From Malaya genurostris (lineage: Eukaryota > Arthropoda > Insecta > Diptera > Culicidae), in the NCBI RefSeq assembly GCF_030247185.1, contig NC_080570.1, positions 72,543,014-72,607,013 on the forward strand: 64,000 nucleotides of DNA, written 5' to 3'. This document shows positions 24,269 through 36,384 of this stretch, in pieces; positions within the stretch are counted from its first letter, which is position 1, and the number at the start of each line of letters is the position of its first letter. Both the position numbers and the translations under genes were made by a program. The notes under the pieces are model-generated. The model had not been told where the DNA came from, made no database searches, and saw only the letters and a program-made list of their open reading frames with translations.

Positions 24269-26379
24269 ATGATGAGTCGAATTGATCCGGAAATGCGAAA
24301 GAAAATTCTGCACACTTGGTGCTCAGAAAATGGTGTCACGTACAACGAAATTGCAAAACGGGTGAAAGTGCACCACACCAGTGTCAAAAATATTATCGGA
24401 GACCCTTTCCATGAAGGATTTTCTTCGATCCGATAGGAAAACGGATCCCAGCCAGCCCGGCCGGGACTTAAAAGTGGTTGAGTACATCAGGAAAAACCCA
24501 TCGGCGTCGACGCGGGATTTGGCTAAGCAATTCAACACCAGCATCGGGATGATTCAACGAATCAAAGTTCGGAACTCCCAGAAAACGTACAAGGTGCCGA
24601 AAAAGTCCCTGGTACAGCAAGTTCAGGCAAAAACAAGAGCGCGAAAACCGTATAGCCGGATTCTACAGAATAAAGACGGATGCGTCCTGATCGACGACGA
24701 AACCTACACCAAGGAAGACTCTCGAGCGCTGCCCGGACCGCAACATTATACGAAATCGGTGTACCAGGACCTGGACGACGCTGACACCACGGTGGCGATG
24801 GAAAAGTTTGGGCAGAAGGTGTTGGTCTGGCAAGCAATTTGTACCTGTGGTTTGCGGTCGTCGATTTTATTCACGAAGGGCACAATTAACGCCAAGGTGT
24901 ACGAGGAAGAATGTTTGAAGAAGAGAATGCTGCCACTGTACAGAAAGCATAAGGCACCTCCTCTCTTCTGGCCGGATTTGGCTTCAGCCCACTACGCCAA
25001 CTCCGTTCTACAGTGGTTGTCAAAAAATAATGTATAATTCGTGGAAAAGTACATCAACCTGTGACGAATTCGTTTGTTCCTGCTCACCTACAACAGCTTT
25101 AGCGCCACTCTCCCAAGGAGAGGCTGCTGAGGCTTTTTCAAGGGCTAAGGCTTCTTTTCACAAGGCGGGTCAAAGGGTAAATCTCAAACACCCGAAAACA
25201 TCTGAACATCCAAGTCGCACTACTCCGTTTATCAACAAACTTAGTCCCTAAACCTGTTTGAAACGAAATGCCGTCTTAGCCAACAACAAATGTCTCGCGA
25301 TATTTGTTCAAAATACGAAATACGCGGTCAATAAAAGGGTACAGACAAAACTGACGAAAACTGTCCATCTGACTTAATCATGCTCTATTATTGACAATCG
25401 AGATCTCAAACATTTTAAGCTTACACGTCTAACCTAACTAATTACTTTTGGCCGGCTGGCTCTTTGGAAACTTACGACTAATGACCTTGCGTCGACTCCC
25501 GTGGACATTTATGCAAGCAAGTTCCAAGTTACACGTGCTTACGGTAAGTTCCGATCACTGGATGCACGTGTCATCGACGAGTGGACGTAGCGAAGACACA
25601 CGTGGAAGACACCACTACTGGTAGTTCCAGATCCGACCGCGGGACCTGCCGGTTGGGATATTGTCAGGGCTGAGTGAGTGTTAATAGCACGATACGTTGC
25701 ACCACCTGTGCTTGCAACACGAGAATCATTTGATTTCGTATTCAGGATCTCAACCCCGTGGTATCCCTAGCTCCTATTGCAGCTCCCACACAAAGACCCA
25801 CGTCGAACTGTGATGTTTCCTGCAGTAATATTAATTTTCGTCCCGCAATCTTCTAAACAATAATCTACAAGCCAATAAAATGGCTTCCTGATGTGATACA
25901 AAATGGCTTTCCCTTTCCGTTCCTCCAGTGAAATCGTAGCGTCCTTTGTCCAATCCCAATCAGTTTTATATTCCAGTCACAAAATGGCTTTTCCGATTCA
26001 CACTGGTACTAATTTGGGAACGTTAAGCAAATGATCTTGTTATCTGAACAGTTTCCATGCATCTGATCTGACCGCTAAAATTCGGGATTCCATTCTCCCG
26101 ATCTAATGCGATATCAAACGAACATTTTGTATTGAACGCTGTTAAAATACCATTCCGTCGCATTTACCCGTACAGGTTTCCGAACTGCCCGGATCTTCGG
26201 CCAATTGAAAGGTATTGGGCAATTGTCAAGCGACACTTTCGGAAGGAAGGTACAGTGTCCCAAAACATGCAGGAGTTCAAAAAAAATGGACAGCTGCCTC
26301 CAGGAAAGTCACAAAAGTAACTGTGCAGAATTTTATGAAGAATGTCGAGTCCAAAGTACGAGCGTTTCACAGACACTAG
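24269..26379 (+). pseudogene. DD37E-type transposase pseudogene split by a 1.1-kb insertion
   Basis: MMSRIDPEMRKKILHTW starts the N-terminal HTH; a frameshift near 24400 leads into PGRDLKVVEYIRKNPSAS and the second HTH TRDLAKQFNTSIGMIQRI. The first Asp is in CVLIDDETYTKED (about 24690), the second in WPDLASAHYANS (about 24975). Next come a nonsense codon at 25033-25035 and the insertion. The C-terminal part resumes at 26176 with the third residue in CPDLRPIERYWA. Bridging the insertion leaves 37 residues between the second Asp and the Glu, hence DD37E. A poly-A frameshift near 26285 precedes the end FMKNVESKVRAFHRH. Inactive. Confidence 0.8.
25060..26174. mobile_element. 1.1-kb insertion in the transposase gene, possible solo LTR
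   Basis: It starts TGTGACGAATTCG and ends CGTACA, compatible with TG..CA ends of an LTR. It contains AATAAAA at about 25876. Flanks read AACC before and GGTT after, an inverted rather than a direct repeat, so the expected LTR duplication is not visible. The short frame inside is not recognisable. Confidence 0.4.
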
Positions 26380-26594
26380 GATTTTCTTCAATATAATCAG
26401 TGAAATGCATAAAAATGTAATTTTTCTACAATATATCGAAAACTGATGTCAAAATATGTTTTTTTTTCGCTTTTTGCCTTTCTCATATAGAAAGGTTATG
26501 CAATCACTTGAAAAACCGACCAGTGAAAATTGGCCCGGAGGGCCATGTGTCATATACCATTCGACTCAGTTCATCGAGCTGAGCAATGTCTGGG

Positions 26595-26620
26595 TGTGTG
26601 TGTGTGTGTGTGTGTGTGTC

Positions 26621-26650
<30 letters not shown>
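26595..26650. repeat. (TG)n microsatellite
   Basis: About 55 bp of TG dinucleotides with one TC and one TA interruption. Confidence 0.95.
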
Positions 26651-26651
<1 letters not shown>

Positions 26652-26689
26652 CAAATAATCTCACTAGGTTTTCTCGGAGATGGCTGAAC

Positions 26690-29400
26690 CGATTTTGACA
26701 AACTAGGATTCAAATGAAAGGTCTCGTGGTCCCATACGGAATTCCTGAATTTCATCCGGATCCGACTTCCGGTTCCGGAGTTATAGGGTAAAGTGTGTTC
26801 AATATTGTACACCGTCACTTAAACCGGCGAAACAAAACACGTAAAAATTTTTCTAAACTGGTCTTAAAACTACACAAATCGATAGTCATTATCAGTAGGC
26901 AACTAAACAAACCGATTCCGGCTATCCTGGTTCCCGGTATCCGGTTCCGGAAGTACCGGAAATAGTGGTCATATATACCAAAATGGATCTCACTCACTTT
27001 TCTCAGCGATGGTTTGACCGATTTCCACAAACTTAGATTCAAATGAAAGGTCTTCCGGTCCCATACGGAATTCCTGAATTTCATCCGGATCCGACTTCCG
27101 GTTCCGGAATTATAGGGTAAAGTATGTTCAATATTGTACACCGTCACTTAAACTGGCGAAACAAAAAACGTGAAAAATTTTCTGAACTGGTCTCAAAACT
27201 ACACAAATCGATAGTCATTATCAGTAGGTAACTAAACAAACCGATTCCGGCTATCCTGGTTCCCGGTATCCGGTTCCGGAAGTAGCGGAAGTAGTGGTCA
27301 TATATACCAAAATGGATCTCACTCACTTTTCTCAGCGATGGTTTGACCGATTTCCACAAACTTAGATTCAAATGAAAGGTCTTCCGGTCCCATACGGAAT
27401 TCCTGAATTTCATCCGGATCTGACTTCCGTTTCCGGAATTATAGGGTAAAGTATGTTCAATATTGTACACCGTCACTTAAACCGGCGAAACAAAAAACGT
27501 AAAAAATTTTCTGAACTGGTCTCAAAACTACACAAATCAATAGTCATTATCAGTAGGCAACTAAACAAACCGATTCCGGCTATCCTGGTTCCCGGTATCC
27601 GGTTCCGGAAGTACCGGAAGTAGTGGTCATATATACCAAAATGGATCTCACTCACTTTTCTCAGCGATGGTTTGACCGATTTCCACAAACTTAGATTCAA
27701 ATGAAAGGTCTTCCGATCCCATACGGAATTCCTGAATTTCATCCGGATCTGACTTCCGTTTCCGGAATTATAGGGTAAAGTATGTTCAATATTGTACACC
27801 GTCACTTAAACCGGCGAAACAAAATACGTAAAAAATTTTCTGAACTGGTGTCAAAACTACACAAATCGATAGTCATTATCAGTAGGCAACTAAACAAACC
27901 GATTTCGGCTATCCTGGTTACTGGTATCCGGTTCCGGAAGTACCGGAAATGGTGGTCATATATACAAAAATGGATCTCACCTACTTTTCTCAGCGATGGT
28001 TTGACCGATTTTCACAAACTTAGATTCAAATGAAAGGTCTTCCGGTCCCATACTAAATTCCTGAATTTCATCCGGATCTGACTTCCGGTTCCGGAATTAT
28101 AGGGTAAAGTATGTTCAATATTGTACACCGTCACTTAAACCGGCGAAACAAAAAACGTAAAAAATTTTCTGAACTGGTCTCAAAACTACACAAATCGATA
28201 GTCATTATCAGTAGGCAATTAAACAAACCGATTCCGGCTATCCTGGTTTCCGGTATCCGGTTCCGGAAGTATCGGAAATAGTGGTCATATATACCAAAAT
28301 GGATCTCACTCACTTTTCTCAGCGATGGTTTGACCGATTTCCACAAACTTAGATTCAAATGAAAGGTCTTCCGGTCCCATACGGAATTCCTGAATTTCAT
28401 CCGGATCTGACTTCCGTTTCCGGAATTATAGGGTAAAGTATGTTCAATATTGTACACCGTCACTTAAACCGGCGAAACAAAATACGTAAAAAAATTTCTG
28501 AACTGGTGTCAAAACTACACAAATCGATAGTCATTATCAGCAGGCAACTAAACAAACCGATTCCGGCTATCCTGGTTACCGGTATCCGGTTCCGGAAGTA
28601 CCGGAAATGGTGGTCATATATACCAAAATGGATCTCACTCACTTTTCTCAGCGATGGTTTGACCGATTTCCACAAACTTAGATTCAAATGAAAGGTCTTC
28701 CGGTCCCATACTAAATTCCTGAATTTCATCCGGATCTGACTTCCGTTTCCGGAATTATAGGGTAAAGTATGTTCAATATTGTACACCGTCACTTAAACCG
28801 GCGAAACAAAAAACGTAAAAAATTTTCTGAACTGGTGTCAAAACTACACAAATCGATAGTCATTATCAGTTAACTAAACAAACCGATTCCGGCTACCCTG
28901 GTTCCCGGTATCCGGTTCCGGAAGTACCGGAAATAGTGGTCATATATACCAAAATGGATCTCACTCACTTTTCTCAACGATGGTTTGACCGATTTCCACA
29001 AACTTAGATTCAAATGAAAGGTCTTCCGGTCCCATACGGAATTCCTGAATTTCATCCGGATCTGACTTCCGTTTCCGGAATTATAGGGTAAAGTATGTTC
29101 AATATTGTACACCGTCACTTAAACCGGCGAAACAAAATACGTAAAAAAATTTCTGAACTGGTGTCAAAACTACACCAATCGATAGTCATTATCAGTAAAC
29201 TAAACAAACCGATTCCGGCTACCCTGGTTCCCGGTATCCGGTTCCGGAAGTACCGGAAATAGTGGTCATATATACCAAAATGGATCTCACTCACTTTTCT
29301 CAGCGATGGTTTGACCGATTTCCACAAACTTAGATTCAAATGAAAGGTCTTCCGATCCTATACGAAATTCCTGAATTTCGTCCGGATCCGACTTCCGAAT
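26690..29400. repeat. 329-bp tandem satellite, about eight monomers
   Basis: The block GATGGTTTGACCGATTTCC recurs at about 27008, 27337, 27666, 27995, 28324, 28653, 28979 and 29304, a period of 329 bp, slightly shorter in the last two units. Each monomer also carries TTCCGGTATCC/CGGAAGTACCGGAA and AATATTGTACACCGTCACTTAAAC. Monomers are very similar, implying recent expansion or homogenisation. The reading frames it shows are by-products; 329 is not a multiple of three. Confidence 0.9.
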
Positions 29401-29797
29401 CCTGAGTTATAGGGTGCGTACTAGAAGAGTTTGTGTGTCATGTTAGTTGGTGGCCGTACGAGCCGACTTCGATTATACCGGTTCTCGGGTTCCGGTTCCG
29501 GAAGTGTCGTTCTCTTAAGGATGGCTTACGCAATCAAAGCACTGTTTTATTCTGTATGTTATGCATAAACAATCACTTGGTTTCTTTCAAAAATCGAAAA
29601 GAAAATTTTTGAATAGAATACCACAATATTATATGTACATGAGAAAGGCATCATTACACCACTAGGTGGATTAAAACAGGTTTTATTCAATAATCAATGT
29701 TGCTATTAGAACAAATTGGCTCAAATGGCACCAAGCGCTTGACATTTGCGTTGCCTATTTGTGTTAGAAGAGTGATGCTAATCACTATATGATGGTA

Positions 29798-31018
29798 ACG
29801 GGTGGCAACTAAAATTTTGGAATTTTTTCGAGGCCTGTATGCTCAACAACAAACGAGCTCAGAAAGAACTAAGAGTGTGTATGTGTTAGTTCTCTTTCTC
29901 CTCTTTCTGCTAGTATTTTCTGTTTTGTTCATGCTTGCTCAGTTTTGCTCAAAATGCCGTCGAAACAAGAAGTATTTCACGAGCGCATTGTACAGTTCTA
30001 CGAACTGCATAGAGATCTCGGCAAAGCGCTCAACGACCAACAATATAACGGGTACAACATTTTAAAAGCAAAAATGTTGCGGCTTCGACAGTTTACAATA
30101 TCCTAAGATGCCCAACAACTGCTTGTAAGGAAGGTAGTGGAAGACCAGCCAAAATTATGGACGCAAAAGGACTTCGTTTTTTTTCTCGTGCCTTCAACAA
30201 CAAGGATTCACTGAGTCAAAGGGATGCCGCAAAAAAGTACAACTGTTCTCATCAGTACATCTGCAAAACATTGAAAAGACTCGGAATAAAGTACCGAAAG
30301 AAGCCACGAGCCCTGGGATATACTGACGCACAGATTCCAACGCTGAATTTCCAATGCGATCGATACTATTCAACGGATAGTTCTACTGTACATCCGAACA
30401 TAAAATATTAGTTTAAACATAAGTTTGAACAGAAAGTGATGCTGTACATTGTCATTTCCGAGAAAGGCATTTTTAAGCCATGGTTCAAGCCATCTGGGTT
30501 GGTAATCAATCAAAATGCGTACCAGAACGAATGTTTGTAGAAAGTTTTGATCCCGTTTTTTTTTCAAAAACATCATGCTGATGGACAATACGTGTTTTGG
30601 CCGGATAAAACGTCATCGCATTGCGCCAAAAAACACAATCGTTCCTGAATACCCATTCGATCCCATTTGTACCCAAAAACCACAACCCGATAAATCTACC
30701 TTAGTGTCACCTAATCGAAGATTTCTTCGGGGTTTTCAGCTACAAAAATAACTGGAGAGCCACGAATTGCTAACAGTTGATTGGTAGAATCAAGAGATGC
30801 ATTCGGAAAGTTGACATGAAGGCCGTACAACGCTCCTGTTCCGACATCAAACGCAAGCTTCGCCGAACATCCGATTACGGACCGTTTTCAAATGTTCACT
30901 AATTTTTTTCAACAATGAACAATGTATCTTTAATTTCAATAAATCAGATCTTCTCCAAGTATGTTTGTCTTTTTTGACAGCTTGAGAAAGAAATTCCAAA
31001 ATTTTAGTTGCCACCCGT
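29798..31018 (+). mobile_element. Complete Tc1/mariner-type element with TA duplication
   Basis: Terminal inverted repeats ACGGGTGGCAACTAAAATTT (left) and its complement (right) extend about 28 bp and are flanked on both sides by TA. The 1.2-kb interior holds a decayed transposase gene in the + direction. Structure and target site are typical of the superfamily. Confidence 0.85.
29954..30902 (+). pseudogene. Decayed Tc1/mariner-type transposase
   Basis: ATG at 29954 starts MPSKQEVFHERIVQFYELH. After frameshifts come SLSQRDAAKKYNCSHQYICK (HTH), KQKVMLYIV-like and PWFKPSG blocks, a second-Asp block WPDKTSSH (about 30600) and IEDFFG (about 30715), then KRCIRKVDMKAVQRSCSD and TAA at 30900-30902. 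Stops and indels are numerous, and the first catalytic Asp region is largely deleted. It differs clearly in sequence from the three DD37E-type copies nearby. Confidence 0.7.
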
Positions 31019-31022
31019 TATA

Positions 31023-31560
31023 AGTGACATCGGTTATGTCACTTATACCATCATATCTCCGGAACCAGAAGTCGCATCAATTTGATCTTTGAACTTGATC
31101 AATGGCCCGACAGTAGCTTTCGAACGATCCAAAGTTTGTTAAAATCGGTTCCGTCATCTCTGAGAAAATTGAGCAGTAAAAATATCTTCAAAAAGTGCAC
31201 ACTCATACACACACAGGCATTTTCCGATCTCGTCGAACTGAGTCGAATGGTATATAACACTATGGGTCTCCGATGCTCGTTTAGTAAGTAACTAATATAG
31301 CCTACAAATTGAGTCAGTTTTGAACCGAATTGAGAAGAGTTTTACCCTCTTTTGCATCGTCGTTCTAAATGACCCACTTTACCCTTTGAAAGTATGATGA
31401 AATTCAATAGCAACCCATGGGACTATGAGATTTTTTTATTTTATGAGTGACATCATTTGATACATATCACACACGTACATACACACTTAGCCTTCCGGGC
31501 CAATTTTCACTAGTCAATTTTTCAAGTGATTGCATAAACTTTTTATATGAGAAAGTAAAT
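31023..31560 (-). repeat. Fragments of the dispersed culicid-type repeat
   Basis: Contains TATCTCCGGAACCAGAAGTC, GAACTTGATCAATGGCCCGA, GTCGAACTGAGTCGAATGG and a decayed TATATGAGAAAG end, all shared with 45812-46335. Confidence 0.5.
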
Positions 31561-31779
31561 AGGTGTACTTTTATAGAAAAGCATCGTTATCATGAGTTTG
31601 TGATAATACTAACAAGTAGGTAAAAATTGAATAAAAGATTTACAAATTTACATATTTTTCACCTGAAAAATAAAGATTTAAATGTGGCAACCCTGCACAC
31701 TATACGAAGTTGAACAAAGCACGCTGCGAACGGAGCAAAGTCGCACGTAACGACGCGTATAAGTTTTGCATCGTCATTT

Positions 31780-31935
31780 TGAATGACGATTTGAATGTAC
31801 ACATACACACACACTCAGACATTTTGTAATGTCGACGAACTGAGTCGAATGGTATATGACACTCAGCCCTCCGGGCCTCGGCTGTAAAGTCGGTTTTCGC
31901 TGCGATTGCATAGCCTTTCTATATGAGTAAGCCAA
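31780..31935 (-). repeat. 5' end fragment of the dispersed culicid-type repeat
   Basis: Reverse complement begins near CTCATATAGAAAGGCTATGCAATC and runs through TGTCATATACCATTCGACTC and an ACAC tract. Confidence 0.5.
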
Positions 31936-34631
31936 AAACACTATTCTCAATAAGATCACGGGTTTCTTACGTAGTTTCTCTTGACTTCCGGTTTCATTGT
32001 TCCGTTGTACTATTTTCGTAACAAAAATATGTATTTAGAAATACAGTCAACCAATCTTATACATTGATATATCTTTACCAATGCATCCATCAGAACAAAA
32101 ATCATCCAAATACCTGTTCTAATCCACCTATGAGTTTCTCTCATGTTCTCGTAAATAAATGTGTGGTACTCTTCAAAATAATTTTCTCTTGATTCTTGAA
32201 AAACAAAAAGGTTTTTTTTTCAAAAACTAGTATAAACTACAGAGTGAAACAGTACTCAGGTCAGTTGGGTCATCTCTGAGAAAACGAAATGAGTTCCACT
32301 ATTGCAGGTAGGGGAGACCGGGGCTAAGCCGGACACTTTTAGAAAATTGAAAAAAAGCATCCCTTACCATTAGGTTTTTACCCACTATGTATAGCTTCAG
32401 CTACAATTCCCAACTTGTGGTTTAGCAAAATCTGACCAACCAAAAATTAAAAATTTCAGAAGCTATGGGGTTAAACGGGACATTTCTTCGAAATTCAAAA
32501 AACACCTATTACACACTAAGATTTAATTCCTTTGTTAGGTAATATTTTTAACGAGAACTTTCGGTAATCTATAGAAATAACCGATATTTCGGTACATGGG
32601 TTTTATTTTACAACAATTCTGCAAATTCTCACCGAACGATCAGTTTAACGTAAATTTTCATGGCAGAATTCATGTATTAGATATACAATTGATACGCTAA
32701 ACCTGAATAGTCGCCGAATACGGTAAAAATCAGACTGTCCGTTTGGTAAAGTTATCTTCCAATAACCGAACTTCTGTGAAAACTGATTGTCATGAAACTA
32801 ACTGTTAAACAGTTATTAAAATATTCAGTGAGTGTCTTTTTATTAACCAAACGAAAAAAATGTTGAAGGGTTCATCGAATGGATTGAGGTACAGGTGATA
32901 AAAGTTTATAGGACATTAGAGCCACTAACAGCTTTTTATTTACTTATAGGCAGAAAATAATTTTGTATTACTTGTCCACTTGCTGCTAACACAAATCGTT
33001 CAAGGGTAATTTTTGTTGGATTCGACGGATTGTGCAGTGTTTTGGAAGGCGCTCATAATTCCGGTCAGTCGGAACATCTGACACTTTTTGAATTTCTCGT
33101 AGAATAAAACCACTTTCTTCATTCGTTTTTGTGAATATGTGTTGTTTTTTGTAATCCGAAAATCCAGAATTTTAACCAAAGGAAAACAATCAAACAAAAA
33201 TTACCGAACAATCTGTTAGATCCATTTGGTTTACATAGAGCGACTATAATCAGAGTGGCGACAGCTGTTCGTTTGGAATGACAGCTACCAGTTCCAAACG
33301 AGCAAACGACCTGTCAATTCAATGTAAAGCTAATGGAATGTTTTGAATTGTTGCCAACATTACGGATGAGATGTCGTCACTCTGGTTATAGGCACTTTAG
33401 GTTTACAGTTTACGGTAATTGTTTGACAGTTCAGCAATTACCGAACGATCGGTAATCAATTCAGTTACCGAACGTTCAGCTTTTGAAAATTCGGTAAAAA
33501 ATTACCGAATACTGCGAAATTTTCTAAGTGTATACACTTAGATGGTTACCCATTTATCTGTACAGTTGTGTAGCTTCAACTTTTAGCTACAATTTCCAAT
33601 TTGTGACTTGTAAAAACAAGCATTAGTTATTTAACCAATTTATCATGAAATGACCAACCCAATTGGGGCCAAACCGGACATTAAAGTTTCACACAAAAAT
33701 GAATAAATACGGCAGGGCCCAAAATTTAAGATAACCTAATGAACGCAAAAGAAATGAAATTGTGATCGGATGGGTTGTATGTTGGTTTCAACTTTACGTA
33801 AGACATAATCCTGCTCGCTTAGAATATTGGTATTGTGTCGAAACTTCACGCCCTGCAGTACCAAATTATTGATGTTGACACTGACTTTGGAGTCTTCTTC
33901 TTGAAGCCTATTCGATTGCTTCGGTACATATAATAAGCGTTTTGATTTAATTTATGGCAAATCTAGTAAATAAGTGATAAGAAGTAGAATTTAAATATAG
34001 ATATCAATATACAGGTATGTTTCAGCAATCTGTTAAGAATTTCAAGTACAAAAAGTAAAAAAAAATTCAAACGTGCACCTTTTGGCACTAACACGATTGA
34101 TGCTAAACTGAATTGACTCAGTGTCATCCAGCTAACTGATGTCTGTTTGTCACATAAAAGCGCGTTTACAAAGCCAATCTATGGATCAGAATAATTGGTG
34201 GTTTAGCCCCGGACAATCTCAGGTCGTTAATCGAAAATCGGGAGCCAGGAAAGCTGAAATTTATTTATTTGGCCGTCTACTGGCAATGAGTACCGATTGG
34301 AATAGACTCGAGACAAGTTTAGAAATTATTTTACCCGGCGAACGATCGGGATTCGATTCAATATCGGGATTCGATTCAATATCGGATGTCGGATTCGGAT
34401 GAAATTTTGGAATTCAATATGGAACCACAAAACCTTTCATTTGAAATTCGGTCAAGCCATCGCGGAAGACAGGCACTGCATAGAGAAATCGCGTGTAAAA
34501 CCGCATATCTTTGAAAATTTACACAGATACCGCTTTATATCTGAAATTTACTTAAAGGAGTCACAGTAAAATAATACTGGATGCTCAATTGTTGTCCTGT
34601 CTATGGTTCATTTGGTCGATATAATGTAAAC
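31936..34631. repeat. Repeat remnants (GGGGAGACCGGGG and ACCGAA-rich tracts), no gene
   Basis: At 32309 GTAGGGGAGACCGGGG begins a sequence like the MITE termini at 49016. About 32510-33540 is rich in CGGTAA/TTACCG and ends near GAAATTTTCTAAGTGTATAC, resembling a degenerate MITE. 34340-34390 contains a short tandem GGGATTCGATTCAATATC. No coding signal. Confidence 0.35.
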
Positions 34632-34644
34632 ATTATAAATGATC

Positions 34645-34680
34645 TCATTCGTACCGCATCTCTCGGATCGATCGGACGTT
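34645..34680 (+). promoter_or_regulatory. LINE internal promoter: initiator plus DPE
   Basis: TCATTC at 34645-34650 matches the insect initiator TCAKTY. Taking A34647 as +1, positions +28 to +33 read GGACGT, a perfect match to the downstream promoter element RGWYVT at the required spacing. Such TATA-less promoters are known for I- and Jockey-type elements. Confidence 0.7.
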
Positions 34681-35019
34681 ATTTCGTGCTCTTAAGCAGT
34701 GCCGTGTGTGTTTTTCCTTGCTAAAGGTTTTTTTCTCACACATTCGATAGTTTACCAGACTAGTATAATAGTGATCAGACGGTGCCTATCATCAAAAACT
34801 GCCGTTATTCTATTGTGTATCCAAGAGGGTTAGCTCTTTGTTTGCGGTGCTAGTGATTGTTCCCGTGCGAAGGTTCCGCACACTAGCAGCAGAGACAATC
34901 ATCTTGCTGACCTTGAACTGGATTAGTGGTGTCTAGCTAAGTATAATCCTAGTGTTTTGTTTTTATCATTCTACCCGTTTATCTCAACATATCTCAATAA
35001 AGCGTGTGTTTACTTTACT

Positions 35020-36384
35020 ATGAACGAGGGCGGAGGGCGTCCTCCCTCAAATGATAATCTCTCCATAAAAATGGATGGCTTAGAACTCCTGGATAATTTA
35101 TCTTCCCCTGATAACCCCTCTCGCACACGCGTGTGGCCAACCGGTTCTGCTGGGCCCTATGTGGTATACTTCCGGTCCAAAAAAGAACAATCACTCAATT
35201 TGATGCAAATATCAAGTGAGCTGGCTAAGTACTACTCGGACGTTATCCAGATAGCAAAAGTTCGAGCGAAAAAGTTGAAAGTTGTCGTGAAAACCCTCGA
35301 GCAGGCAAATCAGATCGTTCGCCATGAGGCCTTTACGAGGAATTACCGCGTTTACATACCAGCTCGGGAAGTGGAGATTGACGGCGTGGTTAGTGAGGCG
35401 AGTTTGACCTGCGAATACCTTCTGAAGAGTGGGGTTGGCTGTTTCAGAGATCCTGCTCTTCAGAATGTTAAAATACTGGACTGCAAGCAATTGAGTTCAG
35501 TAAAAATTGCAGAAGATAAGACAAAAACTTATTCTTCATCAGACTCATTTCGGGTAACTTTCGCTGGATCTGCTCTTCCCAATTACGTCCTTCTGGGCAA
35601 GGTTCGCTTACCTGTACGCTTATTTGTCCCGCGGGTAATGAATTGTACCAATTGCAAGCAGCTGGGTCACACAGCCACCTACTGCGGCAATAAGCAAAGG
35701 TGCATTAAATGTGGAGGGGAACATGCAGACGAATCATGTGGCAAAAAAGCTTCAAAGTGTCTTTACTGTGGGGAAAACCCACATGAATTGAATTCATGTC
35801 CCGCGTACAAACTGCGCGGAGAAAAATTGAAGCAATCTCTTAAAGAACGTTCCAAACGAACTTTCGCAGAGATGCTGAAGAACACCATGCCACCTGTCGA
35901 ATCGATGAATCTCTTTGATTGTTTGCCTACCGACGAGAATGATTCCGATGACCCTCAAGAGGGATCATCCTTTACTATGCCTAGCGGTTCTAGGAAAAGA
36001 AGGACGATCTCATCTCCTAAACTGCCATGTAAAGGCCCAAGGATATCCATTGCGGGGACCAAAAAAATTATAAATACTCGAAGTGCTTCCCAAAAACCGA
36101 AGCAAAAGGCTCCTGGTCTAGCGAACTTAGCATCAGACCAAGAGTTTCCTGCACTTCCCGGTACACCAAAAACCCCGAGTACCCCTAAAATACAAACTGA
36201 GAATCAATCAAGTGCTGGAATACTGAAATTCTCTAACATTGTGGACTGGATTCTTAGAACCTTCAACGTCACTGATCCTCTCAAGAGTCTGTTGATGACA
36301 TTTATGCCAACAATTAAAGCATTTTTGAAGCAGTTGACTGCAAAATGGCCCCTCCTTTCAGAGATTGTATCCTTTGATGGCTAA
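35020..36384 (+). CDS. LINE ORF1, gag-like nucleic-acid-binding protein
   Basis: 454 codons from ATG 35020 (MNEGGGRPPSN), the first ATG of the frame, to TAA 36382-36384. The middle resembles the RNA-binding domain of I-type ORF1 proteins (AKVRAKKLKVVVKTLEQAN). It is followed by three CCHC-type zinc knuckles at about residues 206-265, with cores CTNCKQLGHTATYC, CIKCGGEHADESC and CLYCGENPHELNSC. The C-terminal part is basic and low-complexity (GSRKRRTISS, PGTPKTPSTPK). Such proteins coat the LINE RNA in the retrotransposition particle. The frame is intact. Its end overlaps the ORF2 start in the sequence ATGGCTAA (36377-36384), suggesting ORF2 is translated by reinitiation. Confidence 0.85.
   Translation: MNEGGGRPPSNDNLSIKMDGLELLDNLSSPDNPSRTRVWPTGSAGPYVVYFRSKKEQSLNLMQISSELAKYYSDVIQIAKVRAKKLKVVVKTLEQANQIVRHEAFTRNYRVYIPAREVEIDGVVSEASLTCEYLLKSGVGCFRDPALQNVKILDCKQLSSVKIAEDKTKTYSSSDSFRVTFAGSALPNYVLLGKVRLPVRLFVPRVMNCTNCKQLGHTATYCGNKQRCIKCGGEHADESCGKKASKCLYCGENPHELNSCPAYKLRGEKLKQSLKERSKRTFAEMLKNTMPPVESMNLFDCLPTDENDSDDPQEGSSFTMPSGSRKRRTISSPKLPCKGPRISIAGTKKIINTRSASQKPKQKAPGLANLASDQEFPALPGTPKTPSTPKIQTENQSSAGILKFSNIVDWILRTFNVTDPLKSLLMTFMPTIKAFLKQLTAKWPLLSEIVSFDG

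Larger units (their letters stand above)
26472..29676 (+). repeat. Dispersed culicid-type repeat with an expanded core
   Basis: Begins GCCTTTCTCATATAGAAAGG, continues through CATTCGACTCAGTTCATCGAGC and a (TG)n tract, and ends GAGAAAGGCATCATTACACCACTAGGTGGATTAA. These are the two ends seen in other copies in the window. The core is amplified as the 329-bp array. Confidence 0.65.

Noticed and set aside
26815..29339. Recurring 110-codon minus-strand frames in the 329-bp array
   Set aside because: The monomer length is not a multiple of three, starts are not ATG, and every unit repeats the same frame; they are a by-product of the satellite.
35212..35490. Antisense frames within the LINE (35212, 36524, 37427, 38526, 39699)
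   Set aside because: Shadows of the ORF1/ORF2 coding strand with no recognisable content.
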